A stretch of 64,000 nt of DNA from Gallionella sp. (GTDB taxonomy: Bacteria; Pseudomonadota; Gammaproteobacteria; Burkholderiales; Gallionellaceae). The position numbers and the translations under genes were made by a program. Position 1 is the first letter of the stretch; every line of letters starts with the position of its first letter. Positions 51,681 to 61,856 of the stretch are shown here, one piece after another. The stretch lies in NCBI GenBank assembly GCA_030645535.1, contig JAUSNM010000103.1:1-64000 (forward strand), in the 5' to 3' direction. The notes beneath the pieces are model-generated. The model saw only the letters and a list, made by a program, of their open reading frames with translations. It searched no databases and was not told the origin of the DNA.

Positions 51681-52958
51681 ATGATCACACAAAGAACCCG
51701 GGGATTTCCGGTCCTGATTATCGGTGCCGGAAGGGGTGGTCATGCGCTGCTTGAAATGTTTTTGGAAGACAATCTGGTTCAGGTTATCGCGATAGCCGAT
51801 ACGAATCCCGATGCGCCGGGCCTGAGACTGGCAAAAGACAATGGAATTCCGACCTATACCGATGCAGCCCTTGCAATACAGGCATGTAAAGACCACCCGG
51901 ACTGCATCGTGTACAACTTGTCGCACGACGATTCAATCGCAGGGCAAGTGAGTCAGGTTTTTGGAGACAAACGGGTGGCGAGCGGCCTTGAGGTCAAGCT
52001 GTTTTGGCAGATGGTAATGAACCTGAAGCAGACCAAGGGAGAGCTCGAAAAAAGCCAGGGGCAGTTGCAGGCCGTTATCCAGAATGTAATGGATGGCATC
52101 ATCACTATCAACGAATCCGGGGGAATCCAGGGTTTCAACCCGGCAGCCGAGCAAATCTTTGGTTATTCGCAGCGGGACATCCTGGGGAAAAGCATAAAAG
52201 TACTGCTGTCGGAGCCGGATCAAGCAGAACATGATGCCTATATCCATCAGCATTTACATACCGAACAGGGCGGGATACCTGGCGTACGCGGACGTGAGAT
52301 GTTGGCGATTCGAAAAAATGGCGAGCCATTTCCAATGGAATTGTCCCTGTCAAAAATGGTACTTGGCGGGCAGAATTACTTTGTAGGCATTGCACGGGAT
52401 ATCACTGAGCGCCGCCTGGCCGAACAGAAGATAGCGCATCTGGCTCACTACGACTTCCTGACAGATCTTCCGAATCGCGCGTTATTCCTCAATAGCCTCG
52501 TGCGCTCCCTTTCCCTGGCAAAACGCAATAACTACAAAGTGGCTGTCTTCTTTCTCGATCTGGATGGATTCAAGAAAATCAATGACACACTCGGGCACGA
52601 TGCAGGTGATCTTTTGTTACAGCAAGTTGCCGGCAGACTGAAAAAAACGATTCGAGCCTCGGACACGGTGGCACGGGTGGGCGGAGACGAGTTCACCTTC
52701 GTGTTAAATAACCCGGGATCAGAAGAAGGCATCTCGCTGCTAGCCAACAAGATCATCGCCACGCTGTCTGAACCGTTTGATTTAAATGGCAGGCTGTGTC
52801 ACGTGGGGGGCAGCATCGGCATTTCCCTGTTCCCTGATGACACACAATCGCTTGAACAGCTGGTCACGCAAGCGGATTCAGCCATGTACCTGGCAAAACA
52901 AAGCGGGAAAAACACCTATAAATTTCATCGGGAGGTATCAAGCGGCCCCGATAAATAA
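51681..52958 (+). CDS. Diguanylate cyclase with N-terminal Rossmann-like domain, PAS, GGDEF
   Basis: FPVLIIGAGRGGHALLEMF; PAS INESGGIQGFNPAAEQIFGYSQRD; RVGGDEFTF. Confidence 0.9.
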   Translation: MITQRTRGFPVLIIGAGRGGHALLEMFLEDNLVQVIAIADTNPDAPGLRLAKDNGIPTYTDAALAIQACKDHPDCIVYNLSHDDSIAGQVSQVFGDKRVASGLEVKLFWQMVMNLKQTKGELEKSQGQLQAVIQNVMDGIITINESGGIQGFNPAAEQIFGYSQRDILGKSIKVLLSEPDQAEHDAYIHQHLHTEQGGIPGVRGREMLAIRKNGEPFPMELSLSKMVLGGQNYFVGIARDITERRLAEQKIAHLAHYDFLTDLPNRALFLNSLVRSLSLAKRNNYKVAVFFLDLDGFKKINDTLGHDAGDLLLQQVAGRLKKTIRASDTVARVGGDEFTFVLNNPGSEEGISLLANKIIATLSEPFDLNGRLCHVGGSIGISLFPDDTQSLEQLVTQADSAMYLAKQSGKNTYKFHREVSSGPDK

Positions 52959-52988
52959 TCATGGGCGCGCGTCCACATCAGGCAAAAA

Positions 52989-53531
52989 TTACTTAAGCAA
53001 CTCCAGCGCATCCCAACCTTCATGCCCCAGCTTCTTCAGGGTCTCGATATTCGTCTCAGGAATATGATCCGCATCAGGGAAAGCGGCCACCGCACGATCC
53101 ACGCTGTCTTCGCGTAAAAGATGCAGCGTAGGATAAGGCGCGCGATTGGTGTAATTCTCGATGTCGTCAACTTCCGTGCCGGCGAACTGATACTGCGGGT
53201 GCAGGCTGGCAACCTGGAACGCGTCGTTGAACTCAGGCTCGGCAGTGGCAATATCCACCGTATCCAGAAAATCGTTGTAGTCCAGGAAGTCCGTGAGCAC
53301 ATGAGGATGGATCAACAGCGTGGTGTCGAGCACCTCAGGATCGGTGGCCTGCAGATGGCGCAGCTCTGCCATCAATTCAGCCAGCAAGGCTTCCTCTGTC
53401 GTGGCAGCACTCACCACGTAGCGTATCTGCTTCTTTACGTGTACCGCCTTGGCGAATGGGCACAAGTTGAGGCCGATAACGGCTTTTTCCAGCCAGTCTT
53501 GCGTTGCGGCGATGATGGTTTCGTTAGTCAT
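52989..53531 (-). CDS. DUF1415 family protein
   Basis: WLEKAVIGLNLCPFAKAVHVKKQIRYVVSAATT. Confidence 0.85.
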   Translation of the reverse strand: MTNETIIAATQDWLEKAVIGLNLCPFAKAVHVKKQIRYVVSAATTEEALLAELMAELRHLQATDPEVLDTTLLIHPHVLTDFLDYNDFLDTVDIATAEPEFNDAFQVASLHPQYQFAGTEVDDIENYTNRAPYPTLHLLREDSVDRAVAAFPDADHIPETNIETLKKLGHEGWDALELLK

Positions 53532-53570
53532 ATGCTCTTTCTGTTAATCTATATAAATTGTTGAATTTAT

Positions 53571-54551
53571 TCAGCAATGCAGCGGCGGCTCATCCATCAG
53601 CGCGATCTGTTCGCGCAATTCCAGAATCCGGTCCTGCCAGTAGCGCTGGGTATTGAACCAGGGGAACGCTACCGGAAATGCCGCGTCATCCCAGCGCCTG
53701 GCGATCCATGCCGAATAGTGGATCAGACGCAAGGTGCGCAGTGCTTCCGTCAGATGCAATTCGCTTGGGTTGAAGTCGTAAAAATCCTCGTAGCCCGCCA
53801 GCAGGTCGCCGAGTTGCCGCGTTTGCTCGGCACGCTCGCCGGACAGCAGCATCCACAGATCCTGTATCGCCGGCCCCATGCGACTGTCGTCGAAATCAAC
53901 GAAGTGCGGCCCCGCATCGGTCCACAGCACGTTGCCGACATGACAGTCGCCGTGCAGTCGCAATATTTTGACGTCCCCTGCCCGGTCGAAACAGCGCCGC
54001 ACCCCGTCCAGCGCAAGGGCTGCCACACCGCGATAAACCTCGACCAGTTCAAGCGGAATGAAATCGTGCGCCAGCAGAAACTCGACAGGCTCCACCCCGA
54101 AGCTTTGAATATCCAGCGAGGGACGATGTTGATAAGGGGCGAGTGCGCCGACAGCATGGATGCGCCCGAGAAAACGCCCCATCCATTCCAGCGTGCCTGT
54201 GCGATCCAGCTCCGGCGCGCGACCGCCGTGTTTGCTGAAAACTGAAAAGCGAAAACCGTTATATTCGTGTAGCGTGCGACCGTTAATATTCAGCGCAGGA
54301 ACCACCGGGATTTCGCGTTCAACCAGGGCCGCGACAAAAGCGTGCTCTTCCAGAATCGCCGCATCCGTCCAGCGCGCGGGACGATAAAACTTGGCAACCA
54401 GAGGCGGGCCGTCTTCCATACCTGCCTGATAGACGCGATTCTCATAGCTGTTCAGCGCCAGCAGGCGACCGTCACTGCTGCGGCCGATGCTGTCCAGCGC
54501 ATCCAGTACGGTGTCCGGGGTGAGTAAGCTAAAGGGATGTTGAGTGTGCAT
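53571..54551 (-). CDS. srkA: Serine/threonine protein kinase, stress response kinase A family
   Basis: LALNSYENRVYQAG, LRLHGDCHVGNVLW, HFVDFDDSRMGPAIQDLWML. Confidence 0.92.
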   Translation of the reverse strand: MHTQHPFSLLTPDTVLDALDSIGRSSDGRLLALNSYENRVYQAGMEDGPPLVAKFYRPARWTDAAILEEHAFVAALVEREIPVVPALNINGRTLHEYNGFRFSVFSKHGGRAPELDRTGTLEWMGRFLGRIHAVGALAPYQHRPSLDIQSFGVEPVEFLLAHDFIPLELVEVYRGVAALALDGVRRCFDRAGDVKILRLHGDCHVGNVLWTDAGPHFVDFDDSRMGPAIQDLWMLLSGERAEQTRQLGDLLAGYEDFYDFNPSELHLTEALRTLRLIHYSAWIARRWDDAAFPVAFPWFNTQRYWQDRILELREQIALMDEPPLHC

Positions 54552-54656
54552 GGGCGGCATTGTACGGCAAGCCAAGAAGCACCGCAGCCGGCAATCCGTA
54601 TTCCGCCGGGTAAGTGTATAATTCGCGCCACTGTCCATATTCCAAGGAAATATATC

Positions 54657-55850
54657 GTGTCTCTCTCAAAACGCGTTCAAGCCATCAAACCCTCCCCTAC
54701 TCTTGCCGTAACGGCACGCGCCGCGAAACTGAAGGCGGAAGGTATGGATATCATAGGGTTGGGCGCAGGAGAACCGGATTTCGATACACCTCAGCACATC
54801 AAAGATGCCGCAATCGGCGCCATCAATGCGGGCTTCACCAAATACACTGCAGTAGGCGGCACGCCTACACTCAAAGCCGCCATCATCGCCAAGTTGAAGC
54901 GCGACAATGGACTGGATTACACCGCAAAACAGATTCTGGTTTCCTGCGGCGGCAAGCAGAGCTTCTTCAACCTGGCGCTGGCCGTGATCAACCCGGGCGA
55001 CGAAGTGATTGTTCCCGCACCGTACTGGGTGTCGTATCCCGACATCGTGATCATCGCCGAAGGCAAACCAGTGATTGTGCAGGCGGGCATTGAACAAGGC
55101 TTCAAATTGACACCCGCACAGCTGGAAGCGGCGATCACACCCAGAACCAGGATGGTGGTCATCAACAGCCCGAGCAATCCTTCCGGTGCGGTATACACGC
55201 TGGAGGATCTGAAAGCGCTGGGCGCAGTGCTGCGATCACACCCGGACATCCTGATCGCCACCGACGACATGTACGAACACATCGCGCTGACCGATGCCAA
55301 GTTCGTCAATATCCTGGATGCCTGCCCGGACCTGTATCCGCGCACCATGGTGCTGAACGGCGTATCCAAGGCGTATGCGATGACCGGCTGGCGCATCGGC
55401 TATGCTGCAGGACCGGAATACATCATCACCGCGATGGAAAACGTGCAATCACAGAGCACGTCCAACCCCACTTCCATTTCACAGGTAGCGGCGGAAGCGG
55501 CGCTCAACGGCGATCAGGACTGCATCAAGCCGATGCTTCGTGCGTTCCGCGAACGCCATGTGTTCGTCGTCAACGAGCTGAACAAGATTCCGGGCCTCTC
55601 CTGCATCATGGCGGGCGGCGCGTTCTACGCATTCCCCGATGCCCGCGGCGCCATCGCCACGCTGCATCAAAAGGGCATCATCGCGGAGGCTACTGACATC
55701 GCGTTGTCCGAATACTTGCTGGTGAAAGCCGGCGTGGCCGTCGTACCAGGCTCGGCGTTTGGCAGCGAAGGCTATATCCGCCTGTCATTCGCCACCTCGA
55801 TGGCCAATCTGCAAAAAGCGCTGGAGCGCATTAACAAGGCGCTGAGTTAA
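54657..55850 (+). CDS. Class I PLP-dependent aminotransferase (aspartate aminotransferase type)
   Basis: GAGEPDFDTPQHIKDAA, NGVSKAYAMTGWRIGYAAGP; GTG start after AAGGA. Confidence 0.94.
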   Translation: MSLSKRVQAIKPSPTLAVTARAAKLKAEGMDIIGLGAGEPDFDTPQHIKDAAIGAINAGFTKYTAVGGTPTLKAAIIAKLKRDNGLDYTAKQILVSCGGKQSFFNLALAVINPGDEVIVPAPYWVSYPDIVIIAEGKPVIVQAGIEQGFKLTPAQLEAAITPRTRMVVINSPSNPSGAVYTLEDLKALGAVLRSHPDILIATDDMYEHIALTDAKFVNILDACPDLYPRTMVLNGVSKAYAMTGWRIGYAAGPEYIITAMENVQSQSTSNPTSISQVAAEAALNGDQDCIKPMLRAFRERHVFVVNELNKIPGLSCIMAGGAFYAFPDARGAIATLHQKGIIAEATDIALSEYLLVKAGVAVVPGSAFGSEGYIRLSFATSMANLQKALERINKALS

Positions 55851-55896
55851 ACCCGGTGGATTTGTATAAGCCAGCGTCTATTTCGCTGACAGCGTC

Positions 55897-56463
55897 TTAA
55901 AAATAGGCACGCACGATATTGACGGTGGTTTGCGACCATTCTTTGCTTCGCGGGTTAAGGTTGCGAAAGCGCATAGTCGAGTTGATTCGGCACGAGGATT
56001 TACTGTAGTCGCAACCGTCACGCACGGTAAACCCATAAGTATAAGTTCGTGTGCTTCGGCCATTATCAAAATAGCTTTCAGGCACCGACACAGTCACTTC
56101 ATTGCTCCGGTCATATGTCACTATGACCTGTTGTATACCGTATTCAGATGCCGTCTGCCCGGCGATTGCGATGCATCGCGAAGAGTCGATATGCCAAAAT
56201 GCAGTACCCGCGCCCGCAAACCGCATATACGGATTGATGTTGTAATGCCCTGCCTTGCGTTCAGCTTCGCCAAGAGCAGCCGGGTCAAGCTCGCGTTTTT
56301 GGTTGTTTGCGTCGATGATGACCAGGCTGCATGTGTTGGAAAAGCTGGTGACTTTACCCAACAGAACGGGCAACTGCAGAACCAGCTCGGCGGCAAAAAC
56401 GTTGGCGGGTATAGCTAAAACGGCGACAACCAGTGCCCTGATAACAAAAACCCGCCTGTTCAT
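55897..56463 (-). CDS. Secreted hypothetical protein
   Basis: Signal peptide, isolated ORF with no convincing competitor. Confidence 0.65.
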   Translation of the reverse strand: MNRRVFVIRALVVAVLAIPANVFAAELVLQLPVLLGKVTSFSNTCSLVIIDANNQKRELDPAALGEAERKAGHYNINPYMRFAGAGTAFWHIDSSRCIAIAGQTASEYGIQQVIVTYDRSNEVTVSVPESYFDNGRSTRTYTYGFTVRDGCDYSKSSCRINSTMRFRNLNPRSKEWSQTTVNIVRAYF

Positions 56464-56483
56464 GATCGTCCCCTTTTTAAAGG

Positions 56484-56963
56484 TTACTTTTTGCCATGTG
56501 GATGGTGACGTTGACGCTCCTGAAAATGCTTGTCGAATATTTTTTTCTGGTCTTGAGTCAACGTGTCATAAAATGCCCGGACAGTAGCTGCATGCTCAGC
56601 CATACTCTTTTCGTGAGATTTCATGTTGTCCAGCATTTTATCGAGACGATCCGGCGTACTCATATCCGTCCAGTCTTGAGATCCTGGCTTACCCATTTTG
56701 ACCGGTTTCATTTTTCCCGAGAATTCAGTCCACGCCGCTTCCTGACTGGCTGACAGTTTGAGAGCGGTATGCAGCGCCGACATACGCTTGTCAACCTGTG
56801 TGCCATACCCACATCCATCCCCACCTCCATACCCGCACCCATGCTCTTGGCTCCAGGAATGACCACAACCACCGGGCTGTTCATGGGCTAACACGCTATT
56901 GCTCAGCAAGGCAGCAAAGCCGATGCCAAGCAGGCTGCTAAGAGTTTTTTGTGTGATATTCAT
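56484..56963 (-). CDS. Spy/CpxP (LTXXQ) family periplasmic protein
   Basis: Signal peptide; DKRMSALHTALKLSASQEAAWTEF and FYDTLTQDQKKIFDKHF. Confidence 0.87.
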   Translation of the reverse strand: MNITQKTLSSLLGIGFAALLSNSVLAHEQPGGCGHSWSQEHGCGYGGGDGCGYGTQVDKRMSALHTALKLSASQEAAWTEFSGKMKPVKMGKPGSQDWTDMSTPDRLDKMLDNMKSHEKSMAEHAATVRAFYDTLTQDQKKIFDKHFQERQRHHPHGKK

Positions 56964-57310
56964 GGCCTGTCCTTTTCTGTAGGGAAGTGAGAAGGACGAA
57001 TAATCCGCTGATCCTTAAAAAACATCTGTTCGCTGACGCACATAGTGCAAGGCGGGAGAATCTGGTGCGTACCAGCACAGGCCAGTTGCATTTTGCGAGC
57101 CCGCGCCGACCAGCCGGCACCCGACTATTGCCTTGAACGTCCGCGTCGGTGAATATCGACCTTCCGTCTCGGATTAGGGCAGTGACCACCGACTGCTTCA
57201 GGGTGATAGAAATATTTTTTGTCGGTAGCAGTTTGCTGGCAGGCTGTTGGAGATGACAAATATCTCCATCGTGCCACTGGAACATAGCACTGAAGTTGCT
57301 TTTTCCGTAT

Positions 57311-59071
57311 TTACAGTTTGGGTTTATCAATACTGCCGCTTACTGAGACACCCAAACTAACCAGGCTTTTCCCCTTGAATCGACTCAAAATTCCAGCGCA
57401 ATCTCCACCCGGATAACTATATGATTCAAAATGTTTCCTCCAATCAGAGGTCAGCTCAGACACATTCAAGCTCGAAATCCTGCCTGCACTCTCAGGTGAT
57501 AATTTCACCCCGCCCAGCCAGAAATTTTCATTTGAACCTTCCAGAATAAAATAAGCTCCCGGATTGTTGATGCTTAAATTGTCGGAATCTTTGTAGATAA
57601 AACAACCAATTGTTTTTATTTCATTATTGGCCAACTTTGCTAAACCCGGGTATTGATCCTTTTTGGATGGATCCGTATCGGAAGGAGCCGGCCATGCTTG
57701 AATCTCCGGCGAGAATGAAACATTGATATCACGCTTGCCATTTGAATCGATCAAGACCTTCTCGCGATTTTCTTTTGCAAGCAGCGCTTTTCTGAAATTC
57801 GATAATGCCGGACCGATTAAATCACGCCAATCTCGATAGGGTTTTCCGATTCCATCCTGCACATCGCCGATGACAAATTTTGGACCAGAAGTACCGTATA
57901 TCTTCTCCAGAAAAGTTTGTACACCGGGCACCTGAGCAAAACAATTTTTCACCATGACAGGATTGCTATACCAACCAGCACCCCCTTTAGATTCGTCAAT
58001 GAATGATTTCATGACAATGGCCGTATCAATATTGGATAGGCCAAGCTTCGTCAGCTTATCCAGCACGATACTACAGGCATTGCTCAAATCACGCCCTTCA
58101 GCGACAGCCATAATTTGCAGCAGGCTTGGAGAAGAATCATTGAGAATTTGTAAAAAATTATGATGACTGTTCATCAGCTGATAATTCAGCACATGTGCAG
58201 TAGAGATGCTGTCCGGATTTGGCAGGTCAGCTGTCCCTGATGCCGCAGGATCAAACAATGAATTGGTGTAGTTGAACGAGAGCCTGACATTAAATAAAAC
58301 CGTCTTTTCAGTCTTGTTGTCCGCCTGCAATTGCAGAATCTTCTTGTCTGGCGTGCTGCCTAAACTGCTTTCGGCTCGATATACGGGGATTTCAATGGTG
58401 CGTACCCCGTTCCGCAGTTTCGGCCAGGTTAAGGCAATCTGAGTTTTGCCATTCACCATTCCTTGCATAAGCGTGTTGGTTCTGGTTTGCGCCTCGGACA
58501 AGACGGGATTGCCAACCGTTGCGGCAATTCCGCCAATCGCGGTGGCCGTTCCTCCTGATACGACCATCGCGGCCGCACCCAGCAATAGTTTTGCTGAGCC
58601 GATGAAATCCTGATTGGAGTCGCTTGAACTTTTTACATTCAGAACTAAAGAGAGTTCACCCGGATTAAATGAGGAAAAAGATCCGAGCAGTGCAAGCGGA
58701 ACTACGTTGATTGGCAGGGTGCTGAGTGATGCGCATTCGGAACCGTTATCGCGGCCATCGAATGCTGCGATCGGAATTTCGCCATTATCAAGATTGTTTT
58801 TGAAGCCATTTGTCGTCATCGACAGCACTAATTGCGTCTTTTCTCCCCCCCAAAAGGTGTGATTGGATAAGGGCACGCAACTGCTTGTGGGTATAACCTC
58901 AGATGTGATCGTTACATAACCATCACGACCATGCCCCTCATGCAACCATTTGGGTGCCTCACCTGCAGTATAGGCAGGCTTAGTTCCGGGGAAGAAAAAA
59001 GTCGATGCAAAGCCATGCATGGATAGCCCGATAGCCAGGAAAAATACGGATATGCTTTTTATTTTAAACAT
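57311..59071 (-). CDS. Large secreted hypothetical protein (586 aa)
   Basis: Signal peptide MFKIKSISVFFLAIGLSMHGFAS; long intact ORF. Confidence 0.75.
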   Translation of the reverse strand: MFKIKSISVFFLAIGLSMHGFASTFFFPGTKPAYTAGEAPKWLHEGHGRDGYVTITSEVIPTSSCVPLSNHTFWGGEKTQLVLSMTTNGFKNNLDNGEIPIAAFDGRDNGSECASLSTLPINVVPLALLGSFSSFNPGELSLVLNVKSSSDSNQDFIGSAKLLLGAAAMVVSGGTATAIGGIAATVGNPVLSEAQTRTNTLMQGMVNGKTQIALTWPKLRNGVRTIEIPVYRAESSLGSTPDKKILQLQADNKTEKTVLFNVRLSFNYTNSLFDPAASGTADLPNPDSISTAHVLNYQLMNSHHNFLQILNDSSPSLLQIMAVAEGRDLSNACSIVLDKLTKLGLSNIDTAIVMKSFIDESKGGAGWYSNPVMVKNCFAQVPGVQTFLEKIYGTSGPKFVIGDVQDGIGKPYRDWRDLIGPALSNFRKALLAKENREKVLIDSNGKRDINVSFSPEIQAWPAPSDTDPSKKDQYPGLAKLANNEIKTIGCFIYKDSDNLSINNPGAYFILEGSNENFWLGGVKLSPESAGRISSLNVSELTSDWRKHFESYSYPGGDCAGILSRFKGKSLVSLGVSVSGSIDKPKL

Positions 59072-59370
59072 TCACACTTAAATATTTGGGGTTATCTATT
59101 TGCAATCAGAGCAAGAGAAAACCGAGTCCGACATCAATGACCCGAGAGTATTCTTCGCCGCAAAACGAACCGTAACAGCTTAATGCTGATGGCTACAGCG
59201 TCAACGGCGGCTTAGTTACCAGTTTAATTGTCGTTCTCCCATGAGGCAATCCCCCAACCATCGGGATTATCCGCCACCTCTCCGCCATGCAATCGAAACT
59301 CATTGAGTTCCCTCGCCATGTTCAGCGGATATGAGGACGACATGCCAAAGAGTTCACACATCGCTCGGCA

Positions 59371-59511
59371 CTATCGATATTTGCGCAAACACCAGGATTC
59401 AAAAAACGCGTTGGCGTGATGCATCAGGCCGAGAGGAGGCAGAGACATTTCTCTGTCCGGCGTGCGCCATACCAATATGCCGGTATCGAGGCTAATCATG
59501 AATAGTTTCAT
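59371..59511 (-). CDS. Short candidate ORF, 46 aa (below ORF-track size cut-off)
   Basis: AGGAGTGAGCGT-ATG; MKLFMISLDTGILVWRTPDREMSLPPLGLMHHANAFFESWCLRKYR*. Confidence 0.35.
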   Translation of the reverse strand: MKLFMISLDTGILVWRTPDREMSLPPLGLMHHANAFFESWCLRKYR

Positions 59512-59613
59512 ACGCTCACTCCTGATGCCTCTGGATTAATTCGGGTGAAGGCAGCAAGAACCGTAGCCGCCCTTCCGATTTCAGCTTCGACACATAATGC
59601 TGCACCGACAATC

Positions 59614-60087
59614 TCACTTCACCTCACCGCGTACCCGCGCAGCCTTCGCCGTCGCATCGAAACCACCTTTGGTTTTCCACTCGGCAAAACCGCCCTGGAT
59701 GATGCGAACATTTTCATAACCTGCGACCCGCAGCGCAAAACCGGCTTGCGCGGAAAGCGAGCCGGTGTTGCAATAAACGAGTACCGGTTTATCTTTCGGT
59801 ATCGACGCGCGCTGTTCCAACACCTGACGCCATTCCAGATTCACTGCGCCGGGAATATGCTCCTTGTCAAACTGCACCTTGTCGCGGGCATCGATCACAT
59901 AAAAGCGCTTCCAATCGTCCTTCGGGATTTGTTCAGCGGAAATGGTGCCTCCACCGTAGTCCACGAAAGCGAGATACTCCTCCATAGCCTTAACAACCTC
60001 GTTATTTTCGTCTGCGCTCGCAAGCATGGGTGCCAGCGTGAGAGCCGCGATAACCGTAACGTGAATCATGAGTCGTGAGAAACGCAT
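59614..60087 (-). CDS. Periplasmic rhodanese-like protein
   Basis: Signal peptide; VLVYCNTGSLSAQAGFALRVAGYENVRIIQGGFAEW. Confidence 0.92.
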   Translation of the reverse strand: MRFSRLMIHVTVIAALTLAPMLASADENNEVVKAMEEYLAFVDYGGGTISAEQIPKDDWKRFYVIDARDKVQFDKEHIPGAVNLEWRQVLEQRASIPKDKPVLVYCNTGSLSAQAGFALRVAGYENVRIIQGGFAEWKTKGGFDATAKAARVRGEVK

Positions 60088-60209
60088 GTGCTCTCCTTTT
60101 CGGGGTTAGTGGATAGTCGGAAATTCATGGAATACTCCACAGCTGCCAGATATTCCTCGCACCAAGCCGGTGACGATACCGGGAATAGGAGCAAGCGGCG
60201 TCATGGCGA

Positions 60210-60521
60210 TTAATCTCCCTCGCCAAGCATTTTGTTGATCTCGGCGTCGAGCGCCAGCCCAAGGTCGTTGCTGGCCGTGATTCCGTGCGCAATCAGCACC
60301 GCCACAACGTCTTCCGGCATGACGATTACGCCGTCGGAGGGGCGTAGCGGACTGCCGTTGATCCAGATCGAGGGAAAGCCGTGCCCATGTGCATCGCGCA
60401 CGGCGCTGATATCCAAGCGGAAACTGCTGCCTAAATGCTGAGCCAGAATCTGGCCGTAGCTGGTGTAGAGGCTGCAACGACCGCCAGGCGGCTGCTGGGA
60501 AATCACGCGCACATCAATCAT
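60210..60521 (-). CDS. Hypothetical protein, possible thioredoxin-fold
   Basis: 103 aa, coupled to MFS gene (overlap), GFPSIWINGSPLRPSDGVIVMPEDVVAVL. Confidence 0.7.
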   Translation of the reverse strand: MIDVRVISQQPPGGRCSLYTSYGQILAQHLGSSFRLDISAVRDAHGHGFPSIWINGSPLRPSDGVIVMPEDVVAVLIAHGITASNDLGLALDAEINKMLGEGD

Positions 60522-61854
60522 TTGACTTGACCTCTGCTGTTGGCGTCATCTGGGCCTGATTGATGCGCGGATGTGTCTCTTCACCGAAAATTAATAGAAC
60601 GGCACCTGACAGGAACATCGATATCGCCACGAACCAGAATGCAGTTTCTACTGTGCCGCTGAAATGCGCGGTGATACCCAGTCCCAGCGCACCGATGCCG
60701 TAACCCAGGTCGCGCCAGAAGCGGTAGATGCCGATGGCCGAGCCGCGCCAGTTCGGATGAGAAATATCGGCGATGGCAGCAGACAGATTCGGGTACAGCA
60801 GCGCCATGCCAAAACCCGTGACAGCGGCTGAGAGAGACCACCACGCCATGCCTTCATTCAGCAGCATCATCGCGACGCCTGCACCGCATATCCACATGCC
60901 AAAAACGTTGGGTTTATGGCGCCCGACATGGTCGGACAGTTTGCCCGTGAAGAATTGCGAGCCACCCCAGACGAATCCATAGACACCAACAATCCAGCCG
61001 ATATTCGGCAGACTCAGCCCGCGCTGATATAAGAACACCGGGTAGAACACCCATACCAGCGCGTCGACGAATTTTTCGACGAGACCTGCCTGACTGATCG
61101 CCGCCAGGCGCTTGTCGCGCCACGATACCAGTGTGAATACTTCCCAGGTTGTCGGCTTCGCACTGATGTTGGTCGGATAACGCGCCAGCGGCCCTGAAGT
61201 TATGCCGGCTTTATGTTTTGCTGCCTCACTTTTTGCCCAGGGCAACGTGTCTTTAACCCACAGCAGAGTGAGCAGCATGGCGAGCGATATCGTTGTGAGG
61301 CCGAAGATTAATAGCCCGGTACGCGCACCGAGCATCGTGGCCAGATAGGCGGTGATAATGCCAGCCAGCGCCAGCCCGACATAACCGGCAAACTCATTCA
61401 AGCCGATGGTTAATCCGCGCTGATCGGCGCGGGTAATGTCGAGCTTGGAGGTCTGCGTCATCGACCAGGTCAGCCCCTGGTTGATGCCGAGCAACACAGT
61501 GGCAGCAACAATCCAGCTCCACGATGGCGCGAAATAAACCAGCAACGGGATGGGTAATGCCGCAGACCATCCGAACAGCAATACCTTCTTGCGACCGATG
61601 CGCTCAGACAATCGTCCGGCTACAAAGTTGAGCGAGCCCTTCACGAAGCCGAAGGCCACCACAAAAGCCGTCAGCAGCATGAAAGAGTTTTTGGGGACGC
61701 CGAATTCGGATTCGGACAGCGCCGGCACTACCGTGCGCATCATGCCGATGGTAAAACCCACCAGCATGACTTGCAGCAGTTGATGCAGGAACTGGTCGAG
61801 ATTGGCCCGAATACCGTGAGTCAATTCGCTGTGAGTCAGGTTATCGTGCATCAT
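60514..61854 (-). CDS. MFS transporter
   Basis: 12-TM pattern, GRLSERIGRKKVLLFGW. Confidence 0.93.
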   Translation of the reverse strand: MMHDNLTHSELTHGIRANLDQFLHQLLQVMLVGFTIGMMRTVVPALSESEFGVPKNSFMLLTAFVVAFGFVKGSLNFVAGRLSERIGRKKVLLFGWSAALPIPLLVYFAPSWSWIVAATVLLGINQGLTWSMTQTSKLDITRADQRGLTIGLNEFAGYVGLALAGIITAYLATMLGARTGLLIFGLTTISLAMLLTLLWVKDTLPWAKSEAAKHKAGITSGPLARYPTNISAKPTTWEVFTLVSWRDKRLAAISQAGLVEKFVDALVWVFYPVFLYQRGLSLPNIGWIVGVYGFVWGGSQFFTGKLSDHVGRHKPNVFGMWICGAGVAMMLLNEGMAWWSLSAAVTGFGMALLYPNLSAAIADISHPNWRGSAIGIYRFWRDLGYGIGALGLGITAHFSGTVETAFWFVAISMFLSGAVLLIFGEETHPRINQAQMTPTAEVKSND

Positions 61855-61856
61855 AA

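Noticed and set aside
56985-57300. Minus ORF 56938-57330 upstream of the Spy-like gene
   Set aside because: Overlaps the Spy-family start and the 3' end of the upstream gene, no coding signature.
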